Assembly: GCA_029379385.1 (NCBI GenBank)
Contig: CM055608.1
Coordinates: 19,342,350 to 19,406,349, forward strand
DNA length: 64,000 nucleotides
Reading direction: 5' to 3'
Source: Quillaja saponaria
Taxonomy: Eukaryota > Streptophyta > Magnoliopsida > Fabales > Quillajaceae
Positions 12,555 through 23,380 of the stretch are shown piece by piece. Numbering within the stretch: position 1 is the first letter of the stretch; the number at the start of each line of letters is the position of its first letter. The notes under the pieces are model-generated. The model was not told where the DNA came from, searched no databases, and saw nothing but the letters and a program-made list of their open reading frames with translations. The position numbers and the translations under genes were made by a program.

Positions 12555-13893
12555 TGAGCATGGAGTCGAGCCAAAGACATTAAACAAAGGTGATGATTGG
12601 GAGGCAACCCAACAAAAAAGAAAAACACAAACCAGATTTGCTTTCTTCTTTCTCTTTCTCTTATCTTTTTGTATTTTATTTTAGTACATGCGTGATTTTT
12701 CTTCTTCTCTTTCTTACTTTGACGTCTACATTGAGGACAATGTAGTGTTTAAGTGTGTGAGGGGGGGGGGGGAGGATTTAGTGTTTCTTTTTGCTTTTAG
12801 TATGTTTTTTTTTTACTTCATGCGTTTATGAATGTTTCCTTTTCTTTTGCATGCGAAACCTTAAGTGTTTTAGCTTTTTCTTTTGATCTCCCAAGAGTTG
12901 ATGAGAATATATGTATTATAGTGAGATAAACTAAATGAATGAGTTAACTTGCAATTTTGAGCTTACTTGGTTTAAGGATTAACTTTGAAAACTTGTCATG
13001 CTGACTTAGTAGTTGCTTTACCTTTGTGAGCTTTTGTGCATTTAACATGCCTTCTTTGTTGTGTGTTATTTATTCAATGTGTGGTGCATTAGGTTATGGT
13101 TGGAATTGATGATAAAAGCTGTTATATGATGTACCATTCGGTTATGAAGAAAAGAGATGAACAATTCCAAGTTGTTTATGAAAAAAAAAAGTGATGACCA
13201 AGTGTGTATAAGGTGGAAAAGGAAGAAAGAAAGTGTTCCCTTTTGTTTTTAAGTAATATCATCTTGTGGGAACTTAAAAATCAAAGGAAGCTCAGTATTT
13301 GTGCTTAATTTCCTATGATGAATTCGTGAACATTAACCTTATATGCTTTACTAGTTTCTTTGGTTTTCAACCTTTTCTTTACCTTTTTCTTGCCTACCCT
13401 TTTAGGCTAGCCCCATTACGACCATGAATAAAGACCTTTTGATTCATGTTATCCATGTGATACTTTGGTAATGGAGATGAGATTGAAGAACAAGCTTATG
13501 GTAGATCATAACATTGATTGAATTTGAGTTTAAACACTTTAATCCATAAACACTTGAGTGTTGGAGTGTATACCAATGAGAAGACCTGTAATTTTGGTGT
13601 GACATGCATTTCATTTAAGTTTTTAAACTAAGAAGGATTCTAAGATTGTTAAGCGTTCAAATTCATGAAAATGTTCTCGCTTATAATGCTTATACTTTTT
13701 GAGATTGTTGGGAGATTAGAAGTGGAGTTAAGTGCTTAGAAGGTCTTCATTTACTATTTACTTTTTGTTTTCTAATTCTTAGGTTTCATTTCTTTTCCAA
13801 TTTTTCAGTTTTTGATTTTGAACATTGTTAGTTTCAACTTTATCTTTTCTTTTCCTTGCTTAAGGACGTGTAAGTACTAAGTGTGGGGGAATT
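12555..13893. other. non-coding 3' region of the Athila-like fragment
   Basis: Between integrase and the LTR, where some Athila elements carry an env-like ORF, I see none. A first purine tract with about 13 G (12760-12773) follows GAGGACAATGTAGTG, and a second one directly precedes the LTR. Confidence 0.6.
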
Positions 13894-15516
13894 TGATACA
13901 CTCATATTATTCTATCTTTTTAATACCCTATTCTTAGTCTTTTATGCATATTTTATGTCTCACTTTAGTTTACTTATCTTGTTTTGTGTAAAACTATGCT
14001 TTGTAGACATAAAGAGTAAAATGGAGCTAAATGAAGCATTTGAGCATGTAATGGAGCTAAGGACTAGAATAAGCACTTTGAGACAAATCTATGAGTTGAT
14101 GAAGTGCAAATACTAATTGGACTAAGAATCCTAGTGACAATAAAGGATTTGTACATGAGCAATCCAACTTTGGCAAGGAATTTTATTGGGATTAGGATTG
14201 AAAGAAAATCACAAGATTATATTAGAATATTCAAATTTTGGATAGAATAGGAAGTGCAAATCTGATTAAGGAATTAGCTATTAAGTAGGAAAAGACTCCT
14301 TTTTGATTAGGAGTCCTTGCCACCCATATACTCTATAAATAGGGGAGGTATAAGTCTAATTGAGAAGTACCTTTACATGCACTTTTCTTCTTCGTCTCTC
14401 TCAAAATTTCAACAATGAACAAAATATTTTCTTTTCAATTAATGATGATGCTAGCTTAAGTTTTTGTTCAATTGCAAGAGGTAAATAACCTTGACTTATG
14501 AAGCTACTATGAGAATTTGTTTTTAAGAGGAAATCTGATGTTATACTCAAGTGCAAGTATTCATGTTTTTATTGGTTAATCGCTTAATGATTATGTGTTT
14601 TAGTTTGTTATGATGTATACATGATAAATTGATACATGTAATCTGATGCTAGTTAATTGATTAATGTCTTTGCATAGTTAACATGAGTAGTAAAAGTAGC
14701 ACTTAAATTAAATCTAAGTTTATTTGAGTGTTACTTGGGAAATCTGATCTAGACTAAATTAATACTACTTATGTGTTAATTGTTTAAAATCAATTGCACC
14801 TATCTAGTTCGTAATGCTTTCACGTAATTAAATCCATAACGCTTGTTGAGGGTTATTACGTGATTAGTGTTTGTTATTCCGCTTGACCTAATTAACAAAG
14901 AGGTAAGGATAGGTAAGAAAGACTTGTTTCCACGGTTGATTTGCATGCATATGTGTTTATTCAGATTGGTGTTTGTTTTGTTGTCAATGATTAATAGCTC
15001 ATGAATCTAGGCGAACACTTCTTTGTAGTTGAGTTTTACAATTCTTTGGTTGTTTGCTTAGTTTAGTAAGTTTCTACTGAAAATTGTTTTTTTTACATTT
15101 AGAATTTAATTCTCTTATTTTTCTTGCTTGCTTAGCTATTTTAATTTAGTTTAGATAAAAAATCGACACCCCATTTATTTACTTTGTTGTTTTGAGTGCA
15201 AATTAGTTAGTTTGCATGTTTATAGTATATTATCATCATAACATATTTTAGAACTCCATTCATTTTATACATCTGTCTTGTTTTATGTTTTCTTGCATTA
15301 GTTTGATTTACTTTTATTACTCATTGTAGTATTTGGCTTAGGATTTATACTTGAACTTGCTGTGCTCTTTTGCTTTGGTTCAATTTAATTAAATAAGAAC
15401 TACTTGCTTGAGTTGAATTTGATTAACTTAATTGTTTCTCTGTGGGATCGATACCCTACTTACTATACTACAAGTATAGTTAGTTAGGTTTTAATTTGGT
15501 GAACATCGACTAATCA
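13894..15516 (+). repeat. 3' LTR of the Athila-like fragment
   Basis: About 1.62 kb with TGAT...ATCA ends, immediately after a polypurine tract. It contains a possible TATA region (CTCTATAAATAGGGG, about 14331-14345) and ends with the GTGGGATCGATACCC stretch common near the ends of Athila-type LTRs. The small ORF at 13883-14116 straddles the boundary and is not a gene. Confidence 0.75.
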
Positions 15517-17182
15517 TCAACTATTTCAATTCTTTTTCATTATTTGATTATGTGATTTTGTTATTTATTTTTTTTTTTTTACTAGATTCTTCAGAGGCTC
15601 CTTCAGATATTGCCATTTGAGTTTGATGGTGTTGGGTCAAAGCTTTAGGAGTTCTATATTTGTGAGAAAATAATGCTCACTATAACATTTTTCCTAACCT
15701 TTTACAAGTCTCATGCCTCCTTATTTTCAATAGATTAGCTATATAGATTTCTAAGTGTTCAGTAAATTCTCAAATAATTAATGTTGAGATTTCAGCTTTA
15801 CCATAAATATAAATTTCTGCAACTTATTTTATCTCATATTGTATAGCTTAGGAAATTGTGGGACAAGCCTTTTAACTTACTTCATTTTCTTTTAAAGAAT
15901 TTTATGAAATTATGAGTTGATTTGTTGGTTATTATGACATGTCAGTTGATATTTGAATTTATTTAGTTATAACACCCACTTGTGAAGTGGAATGACTTGG
16001 TAAATGATGGAAATATGTTTTGTTAGGTGTATATGTATGCATATATATATGGATAATGTCACGATTATAGGAAACTTATTTGTGAATATTTGGATTTTAT
16101 GTAGATATTGATCAGAATTTGTGTTGGTGGGAAATGACATGGATGTTGAATCTTTTATTGGATATGTTATATTCTTTTTGGAGGAAATCTTGTTAGGATG
16201 CCATAGCTAACGACGAAAATGTTAGTCTTGGTGCACCGGATTCAACCCAAGCTAGCAGGGTTGTTGCTAGCCTTGTGTTAGGTCAAAGACATGGATGTTG
16301 AATCTTTTATTGGATATGTTATATTCTTTTTGGAGGAAATCTTGTTAGGATGCCATAGCTAACGACGAAAATGTTAGTCTTGGTGCACCGGATTCAACCC
16401 AAGCTAGCAGGGTTGTTGCTAGCCTTGTGTTAGGTCAAAGACATGGATTGGATGATTGGACCATATAGAATGTTATTATTAGGAAGCCTAATTATCAAGG
16501 TTGATGCTAAACTTTGGGTTTAGAACCATTAGTTTGTTATGACAATCATCTTTCAAATCCTCTTTTTTCTCTATGTTACAAGATTCTCTCTGAATTGCAA
16601 TATGAGTATTTGTTTCAAATCTTGTCTTATTTATGTACTCTTATGGCTAGACTTTTGATGAAATGAAACTAGTTCTTTTACCTTAAAAATATTTTTATGA
16701 ATACTTTCTTTAAGATTACATTAGCATCATGTTGGTATGTCATAATCATTCTTTAAATTGTTTTACTCATTATAAAAAGTTAGTTCTATATGCTTGTCTC
16801 ACTTTCATTATTGTGTGCATTATCTGCTTATTGGGTTTATGACTCATTATTGTGGTTAATTATTTCTTTCAGATTATTGATTGGCTCGAGACCAATTCTT
16901 ATAGCTTGGAGGAAGCTAATATCTTTTGGATTTGGTAGGCATGACTTGTTCTAACTATGTCCACTCTATTTTGTATTGTGAAATCTTTATGACTTCTATA
17001 AACAACTAATTAGTTCCGTAGTGCTTTTTGAATTGTTTTAATATGAATTGAATTGAAAGTTATATCTCATTTTCCTTTGAATGTATTTAGGTATTTTATA
17101 CAGAGACTAGTTAGGATTCAGATAGGACTTAGTGCTTGTCAAATTTCCACTCGCCAGTCATGCCCTTGGTTGGGTCGTGACA
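15517..17182 (+). repeat. partial 3' LTR of the Tekay-like element
   Basis: Corresponds to about 8969-10464 of the 5' LTR and ends GTGACA before the CTAAT duplication. After removing the 152-bp internal duplication it is about 1.51 kb, almost the same as the matching 1.50 kb of the 5' LTR. The first half of the LTR is missing. Confidence 0.85.
16136..16439 (+). repeat. perfect 2 x 152-bp tandem duplication in the LTR
   Basis: Copies 16136-16287 and 16288-16439 are identical by eye. Both start GACATGGAT, and the same GACATGGAT follows the second copy, so the unit is bounded by a 9-bp direct repeat. The 5' LTR has one copy (from about 9577). Confidence 0.95.
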
Positions 17183-17855
17183 CTAATACAGTATTGTAAT
17201 GTGTTCTAAGTAACAGAAACACATTGTAGGAGCTTCACCTATATAGATTTAGAAGTGGTGTCGCTTCTTAAGAAGGTTTGAGGTTTAGTTTCTAGTGAAT
17301 CTATGAAACAGGTACATTATGCACGAGGCCATAATAGAACTAAGTAAATTAGAAATTCTCATTAGATAGAAAGTTAATATATGTGTGAGATCTTCAATTC
17401 TGTTACATAAAGTACTTAATTTAATGCTATGAAAATTAGTGTTCTTGATGGAGTCTTGAACACTAAGTAATGATTTTAATCGAAAGATATAGTAATGTGT
17501 GTATATTGATGTTGCAATTACTTTGGATGTAGAAATTGTGTTGAAAACTAGGTTTTTGTTCGTTTGAAGAAAGAAAATAAAAGAAAAAAAACATAGGATA
17601 GTTACATTTCAAAATTATAAGTTTTTAGATATTATAAATAGACATTTACATAGAATGTTTAAATAGAGATTTTTTTTCTTCTTTTCTTCTTTCTAAAATT
17701 CTCTATAGCCACTGTAATGAATTATCATTATTAAGAATTCTTCAGTATTTTGAACTACATAATTCAAAAACTTTGTTTTATCCTCAAGGATATTTATCTA
17801 TAACCCAATAACAACTCTAGCTAGAAGGGAGTGGGATAAATAAAACTTTACGAAA
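17183..17855 (+). mobile_element. Ty1/copia element, right part with 3' LTR
   Basis: Begins with the second CTAAT. 17188-17540 looks like the sequence between pol and 3' LTR of the copia (GGAGCTTCACCTATATAG, GGTGTCGCTTCTTAAG, GGCCATAATAGAACTAAG). 17544-17850 is the counterpart of the left LTR. Similarity to the left LTR stops at about 17850. Confidence 0.75.
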
Positions 17856-18600
17856 AATATTTCCTAACATGATTCAAAGTTATAGATATATACATATACA
17901 TATGTGTGTGTATGATTATGATACTTCTAGAGTTCCTTTATTCACTAAGTGGTGCATACTTGTGAAGCTAACATCAAAGGTGGATGGATTGTTGCATCCC
18001 AAAAGCGGTGTGTCACAATATTTATATTGCATCTATATTTATATTACAAATGGCACATATCATCTCAAGAGATCGATTTACACCTCTTCATCTTAGTTAT
18101 TTTATATAACATGAAATTCACGATAAATTCATCTAAATAGCTATCTCGTGATATCATCAAGGTAATATATGTTTCAATTATTTTAATGAGTAATTTTAGT
18201 TATCTTGATATGTTTATTTTATTGTTTATATATGAACAATAATATGTCATTCATTTTACTCAATTATAATTAAGGAAAAAAAAAAAAGAAGAAGAAGTCA
18301 TATTATATGATATCTAGAGCTACAGTAATAGAAATAACTTTATGACTAGCAATGCAAACATGATATCATAACATAAAAAATCTTAAAATGAATGCAATAA
18401 AAAAATCATTATATTACATATATATACTTGAAATGTACCTTTCATTCTGCAAAGCAATCATTACATTGTAACAAGTATTATATGCTTTCTAATAATATCC
18501 ATTTTATCTCCCTAATTGAAATAAAAGCATCAGAAGAAGGGAAATATTCATGTCTAAAGAATAGAATGTTTCCGTCAAATTTGTTAAGATGGTCACCATG
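17856..18600. other. no gene recognised
   Basis: AT-rich; short overlapping ORFs at 17869-18140 show no known domain. A possible extension of the copia LTR cannot be excluded for 17925-18180. The 3' end lies next to the stop of the minus-strand gene, whose 3' untranslated region would fall here. Confidence 0.4.
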
Positions 18601-18628
18601 CATAGTTAGCGTGGTAGCAAAAAGACGT

Positions 18629-19673
18629 TTAAACAACTTTCTTTCCTCCTGACATTCCCTTTTGCAGGGCTTTCCTAAACCCTCTTCCTTTTCTCTCTTT
18701 TTTTCCCATTGAGTCCTGCCAAAAGGTAAAAAAAAACCATGACTTCAAATAAGCAGTGTTTGTTTCCTTCAAATTTTCTCAAATATTTTATGGATATTTT
18801 ATAGTCATCATATATACTTAAAGCAGTTAAGGTATAGTAAAATCTTGGTTTTTTTTTAATTACCTTCCTGGGATTTAGAGCATCTTGTTTTTCTGACTTT
18901 ATCATTGCTGATTCACTTATCCCTGCACAAAAGAAGTACATCGAATTTGTTAACTCCAATATGTAGAAAGTTTTACTTTGCCTAATTTATGAAGCATATA
19001 TTTGATTTATTCTCTAGCTACCTTGGCAAAAGAAATTAGATAAAATAAAAAGGTATTTTTCCTTTATGTTCTTGTTCTTGTGAATGAAAGAAGGTGGGAA
19101 TTGATTTATATCGGATAAAAACTCACCATCATTCTTGGTGCTATCGCCTGATTCAGATTCAGTATCCCCATAAATTGGATCCACTGAGCCATAATCAGTA
19201 CAATACTCCCTAAAACTTGGCGAGCCTGGATAAATCAAGCTATTTCTCCCATCATAGTGGTGCTCTTCCTCCCATTCTACTTGATTTTGTTCATCTTTCT
19301 CAAACTTACCCACTTTTTTTCCTTCCTCATGCTTCCCTACATGATTATTCTCCTTTTCTGCCTCTAATTTTTTCGTCACCCCATATTCTTTTACGTTATT
19401 TTTCTTGGAATCTACATATTTTGTCTTGACATCCTGCATGGACGATTGCTTCAAAACAAAGAGAATGTTCTTTGCTACTGAAGAAACGCTTTTTCGATTT
19501 TGGATAGGTTGAGAATCAATATCATGATCATCATTGGCATCGTTCTCGAGAAGTTGTTTGGTTGCAAGGTTGTTGTCTGACGCAGGGGCAACGATTTTCT
19601 TTACTCCTACAAGCTTGGGATGGTGATCCAAGGTTCCATCCTCTCTTTCATAACTAGAAATGCCGCAACCCAT
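18629..19673 (-). CDS. small MGCGIS protein, three exons, apparently intact
   Basis: Proposed coding exons on the minus strand are 19673-19127, 18922-18864 and 18715-18629: 547, 59 and 87 nt, adding to 230 codons plus TAA. Exon 1 ends GATG before a GTGAGT donor; exon 2 lies between TTTTGTGCAG and a GTAATT donor; exon 3 follows TTTTGGCAG. The phases join without a stop. I chose the ATG at 19673 rather than the one 10 codons upstream, because it gives MGCGISSYEREDG, with Gly2 and Cys3 fitting N-myristoylation and palmitoylation, hence probable membrane attachment. The middle is Lys/Glu-rich and hydrophilic (about residues 60-140), followed by an acidic stretch and a PGSPSFREYC motif near residue 155. 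The C-terminus is very basic (KKERKGRGFRKALQKG). No catalytic domain is visible and I do not recognise a named family; function unknown. It is the only gene here without visible lesions. Confidence 0.75.
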
Positions 19674-20735
19674 TATCGTGTAGAAACATAAAATATAAGA
19701 CAATATGAGAAATGGAACGATCAGTGGAGAGAATGAAGAGGTATTCTTTTTTTAGGATCAGACATGACCTTCGAGCAATAAGAGAAAGAAAAAGAAAGAA
19801 ACCATTTTGTTAGTGTGAAAGAAAAAAATGAGGGATTCAACGAGGGTTACGGGGATGGTTTTGATAAATAAGAGCTAGAGATGGTTGGGCACTTAATTTC
19901 AAGAACTTGATGTCAGTTAAAAACCGTTAAGAAACCATCCCCTTTTGTGGGTTTACTTAATTTGGGCGTTATTCCTGTTTCCTCTCGATTTTTGTACTTG
20001 ACATATTGAGATAACACTATATATAGCTTTGTATCTATAATGTCTTCTTTTTTTGTAGTAGTATTAGTTTGAATCATAGTCTTGTCTATGGTGTTTTATT
20101 TTTCATAGCTGTTTGAATCATGAAAAAATTTAAGATGGTCACGAATCGCCATGCTATATGGTCAAGCTAATTAAAATTGGCAATATTATTCCACCACATC
20201 TTATATCTTCGTCTGAGTTAAATGTGGAATCAAAAGCTAATTTATCTAATTTTACTTGATGTGATTATAAGCAACATTTGTAGTCAGTGACAATATAATA
20301 ATCTTGCTTGAGAATCATACGGTGTGATGGAATATAGTGTTTTCATATACAAAATAATATGAGGCAATCTAATCCAACTATAAGTTATAATGAATCACAT
20401 GGAATCTAGTGTTTTCTTTTCTCTTATTTTCATCTCTTCCAAATCTAGCCTTATTCTTTTTCTTTAGGTAAATTGTGTTATATAGTTATACTATTCCACT
20501 TTAAAACTATCAAATTAAAAATAATTTGTATTTAACAGTTTTAATTTTTTTTCTTACACTATTGCATCATGATTCGTACCCAAATGTAGATTTAAAAGAA
20601 ATCATATTTTGAATATAAGTATGGCCTCTCTCTATATCCTCTCTCAATTGAAAAATTGCTTTCCTGACCACATTCAATGATGCCCAATCAATAAGCCAGA
20701 AGACCTTGTCATTCATTGAAATATACTAGCAATAC
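19674..20735. other. upstream region of the MGCG gene, no other gene
   Basis: About 1 kb of AT-rich sequence upstream of the minus-strand gene. A TATA-like string read on the minus strand lies at 20018-20030 (GCTATATATAG), about 350 bp above the ATG, which would give a long 5' untranslated region. No other ORF or RNA gene seen. Confidence 0.4.
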
Positions 20736-20738
20736 AAG

Positions 20739-21240
20739 ATGATAATGCAGGATAGTACCAATCCATAATATTACACATGACAAGGTTAAAGTATAACGGA
20801 CTAATCTGACAAGATTGTACTAATTTAATAATATTATTCGTGGTATGGTTAAAATATAACGGACTAATTCAAATCGTAACTATCACCATTAATTCTTATT
20901 AATATTATAATGAACACCATTATCATCTATTATTAATAACGGACGTCATTATTAATGTAATAGACGTTATAATTGTTGTAATTAATACTCCAACACAACT
21001 CCTATATAAAGAGGCTCAAAACAAGATAGGTTGTTCACCCTAACTCATACTCTTTACAACTTTTCAGCTTATATTTTCTAATCATACTGACTTTGGTATC
21101 AGAGTTTTCACAACTTTTCAGCTTATATTTTCTAGTCATACTGACTTTGGTATCAGAGTTTTCACAGGTCAAAAGGAGGGCCATTTTGCAAGCTAGCCAC
21201 GTGAAGAACACCTTAACCTAGTTAAAACTAGAATTAACAT
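20739..21240 (+). mobile_element. LTR remnant of a Tat-like or LARD-like retroelement
   Basis: The right end has the features of a plant gypsy (Tat group and related non-autonomous) LTR: CTCCTATATAAAGAGGC as a TATA region (about 21000), GGTTGTTCACCCTAA, then GACTTTGGTATCAGAG and TTTTCACAGGTC, which recall the GACTTxGGCATCGGAG...GCAGGT ending of such elements. A primer-site-like string follows at 21241. Within it a block ending AAGTATAACGGACTAAT occurs twice (around 20763-20808 and 20828-20870). No matching 3' LTR or coding sequence lies in the window; the left limit is a guess. Confidence 0.5.
21058..21165 (+). repeat. 2 x 54-bp tandem duplication at the LTR end
   Basis: Copies 21058-21111 and 21112-21165 each read from AACTTTTCAGC to GAGTTTTCAC and differ at one position (TCTAATC versus TCTAGTC). 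The duplicated unit includes the GACTTTGGTATCAGAG motif. Confidence 0.95.
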
Positions 21241-21259
21241 TGGTATCGTCTGTGAGAAC
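21241..21259 (+). other. possible primer binding site
   Basis: TGGTATCGTCTGTGAGAAC resembles the TGGCGCCGTCTGTGGGAA site that follows Tat-group LTRs. The changes are mainly transitions. Confidence 0.45.
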
Positions 21260-22049
21260 CCATATGAGTTGAGTTTCCTGATCCCTACACTAAACCTGAT
21301 ATAAAAAATTGATAGATTAATTCCTCAAATTTTCACACTAGTTCGAATATCATACTGTCGATTCAAGCCTACTCCAACCATTTCCTACATGGTGGTTCGC
21401 GAATTTCCTACAATTCAACACTGCCAATCTTTACACTCAATTATTATTTTAATTGACATATAAGTTGTTCATTTGATTTCATGCTTGTTTGAAGCAGATA
21501 TATAAGGAGAACACGGAAAAATTATATTCATCTTCAAGCGGATTTTCCATCAAAACAGGAAGCGAACTTTGGTCGCAATTAGCTTGATTTCCGGCATCTA
21601 AACACCACCATCGCCGTTTTGCAGCACAGGTGGTCCATTCTTATCATTTAGCTACCAGCATCCGCCTCCAATGATGAAAATTCCCTTCACTATACTCTCA
21701 CCGAAAACCTGATCAGAATATAATAATGGACACCGAATGACTTTGTAAAAGCTTTGATTCTAGGATGAGGCTTGGAGTCTAATTTAACAGAGGGACCCGC
21801 GGCACCCTCACCAAACAAAAGTTGCCGTAGCCTTGATTTTGAGGCAACCAACAAATAGCAGCTTGGTATTTTCTACTAACTTGAGCAGTCAGCCTAAGGT
21901 TACTCAAAAAAGAAACAAAAACAAAAAACAAAAAATTGCATCTCTGCTTTTCTCATGTGGGACACGGAAAAAGACAAAAAGTTTTTGTTTTATTTCATTT
22001 CTTAATTCTTTATTAAAGAATATGTAAGAGTTAAAAAATAATAATAAAT
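21260..22049. other. no gene recognised
   Basis: Would be the internal region of the LTR remnant if it is real. Short ORFs only (21833-22027 forward, 21904-22122 reverse), low-complexity and without a recognisable domain. Confidence 0.4.
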
Positions 22050-22052
22050 ACA

Positions 22053-22310
22053 AAATATATGTTTTCTGCCCGGGTTGATTCCCAGAACGTGAAATGGGTC
22101 CTAAGCCTATTGATTGGATCAATTAATTTGAAAATAAAAATATATGTATGTTTTGTGCTGGTTGTTAAACAATCAGCCGTGAAATGGGCCCTAATCCTAT
22201 CTATTGGATTAATCAATTTAAAAATATAAAATATATCTATATTTTCTGTCCGGGTTGATTTCCAGTACGTGAATTGGGCCCTAAGCCTATTGATTGGATT
22301 TTGAAAATAT
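22053..22310 (+). repeat. 3 x 90-bp tandem repeat
   Basis: Three imperfect units whose common core GTGAAATGGG (GTGAATTGGG in the third) sits at 22089, 22179 and 22269, exactly 90 bp apart. Each unit continues with CCTAAxCCTATxxATTGGAT and an AT-rich spacer with ATATATxTAT. The middle unit differs most (GCTGGTTGTTAAACAATCAGC replaces the CCGGGTTGATT segment). No coding meaning is apparent. Confidence 0.9.
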
Positions 22311-23380
22311 ATAACTGAATTTGTTCAAATTCCTGTAGCTATTAAAGATAATAATTTTCTATTTAAAATAGATAGAACTGGTTTATTTAGTAATTATTAT
22401 ATAAACTTATATACGTTCTCCAATAGTTTATCAACGAAAAATTTATTTATTGATGAAGAAACACAAATGACAAATAGTCCAATTAAGCCATTTTTCTTAT
22501 TACTAGTTGGACCGTCGCGTGCGCAAATGCATGCGGGATCCAACTCTACAAGTAAGAAAATCACAGATATAAAAAAATATATATTATATTAAAGTTTTTT
22601 TTTTCAAGAAATATTTATATTTATTTGTTTAAATTTATATAATTTTTTTTGTTAAAAGCTTTCTTTACATTTTTAATTATTAATCAACAATTTTTGTTTA
22701 TTAATATTATAATCTAATAAATAAAATTACCAATAAAAATTTAATAAAAAAAATTATTGGGTAATAAAATTAATTTAGTAAAAAATTAAAAGTAATTTAT
22801 TTTGAATTAACAAGAAACATGTAGCTTACTCTTTCACACAGTTTTCAAGTATATGAAAGGAGAAAAATAGTCTTGCAAGATTGATATCTATAAGGCCTTT
22901 TTATTATTTCATGCTAAAGTCATAATTATGTAAAAGCCTTTAATCTAATCTACAATTTTTCAACTGTTAACCACAGGACCACAATAATTACTTTAATGTA
23001 GCTATTGATTCATAAAATAATATAGAATATGGATTATAAATATTAAATTAATTTTCTTATTACAAAACACGAGACACGTGAATGTCAAAGATATATTGAC
23101 TAAAAATCATCATTATTATGATATGACAACATATTATTTTATGTTGGTTATCACATGCTCTATGTATGAAAAGAAAGCTTATAGTATGTTATATGACTTT
23201 CAACTTGAAAAACTGTAAATGTATTTTACATCTAGTAAGTGTAAAAATAACTATTTATCATTATAACTATTGGACCCTATTTATTATTATCGTACTTTTT
23301 CATTGCCCTATTTCTTTAGTTTCATTTTTCTCTATTCTACTTTCTGTGCTCTTTGACAAAGATATTATAGGATCTTAATA
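22311..23380. other. no gene recognised
   Basis: Very AT-rich, with poly(A/T) runs near 22590-22800. The 70-codon forward ORF at 23166-23378 is probably chance. The last bases (CAAAGATATTATAG at 23357-23370) form a splice-acceptor-like end shared with the second WOX copy. Confidence 0.4.

Larger units (their letters stand above)
12006..15516 (+). mobile_element. Athila-like gypsy fragment (integrase tail to 3' LTR)
   Basis: A truncated element in the same orientation as its host: integrase C-terminus, a non-coding 3' region, a polypurine tract (GTGTGGGGGA, 13881-13890) and a complete LTR starting TGATACACTC and ending GACTAATCA. Its 5' LTR, gag, protease, RT and RNase H are missing. Beyond 15516 the sequence returns to the Tekay-like 3' LTR. 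Confidence 0.75.
7283..17182 (+). mobile_element. Tekay-like Ty3/gypsy element (rearranged)
   Basis: Starts TGTGACAACCC and ends GGGTCGTGACA, flanked on both sides by the 5-bp duplication CTAAT (7278-7282 and 17183-17187). It contains a full 3182-bp 5' LTR, a tRNA-Met-type primer binding site and a gag remnant, then foreign Athila-like sequence (12006-15516) and only the right half of its own 3' LTR. It inserted between the end of the copia pol and the copia 3' untranslated region. The Tekay/Del label rests on gag resemblance and long LTRs. Confidence 0.85.

Noticed and set aside
12760..12775. G-run as the polypurine tract directly priming the Athila-like LTR
   Set aside because: The LTR start TGATACACTC is 1.1 kb away and has its own purine tract at 13881-13890.
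17869..18140. Overlapping 63- and 75-codon forward ORFs
   Set aside because: Short, low-complexity, lying in repeat-like sequence beside the copia LTR; no start context or domain.
22590..22800. AT-rich tract as a replication origin or matrix attachment region
   Set aside because: Base composition alone; no specific motif supports it.
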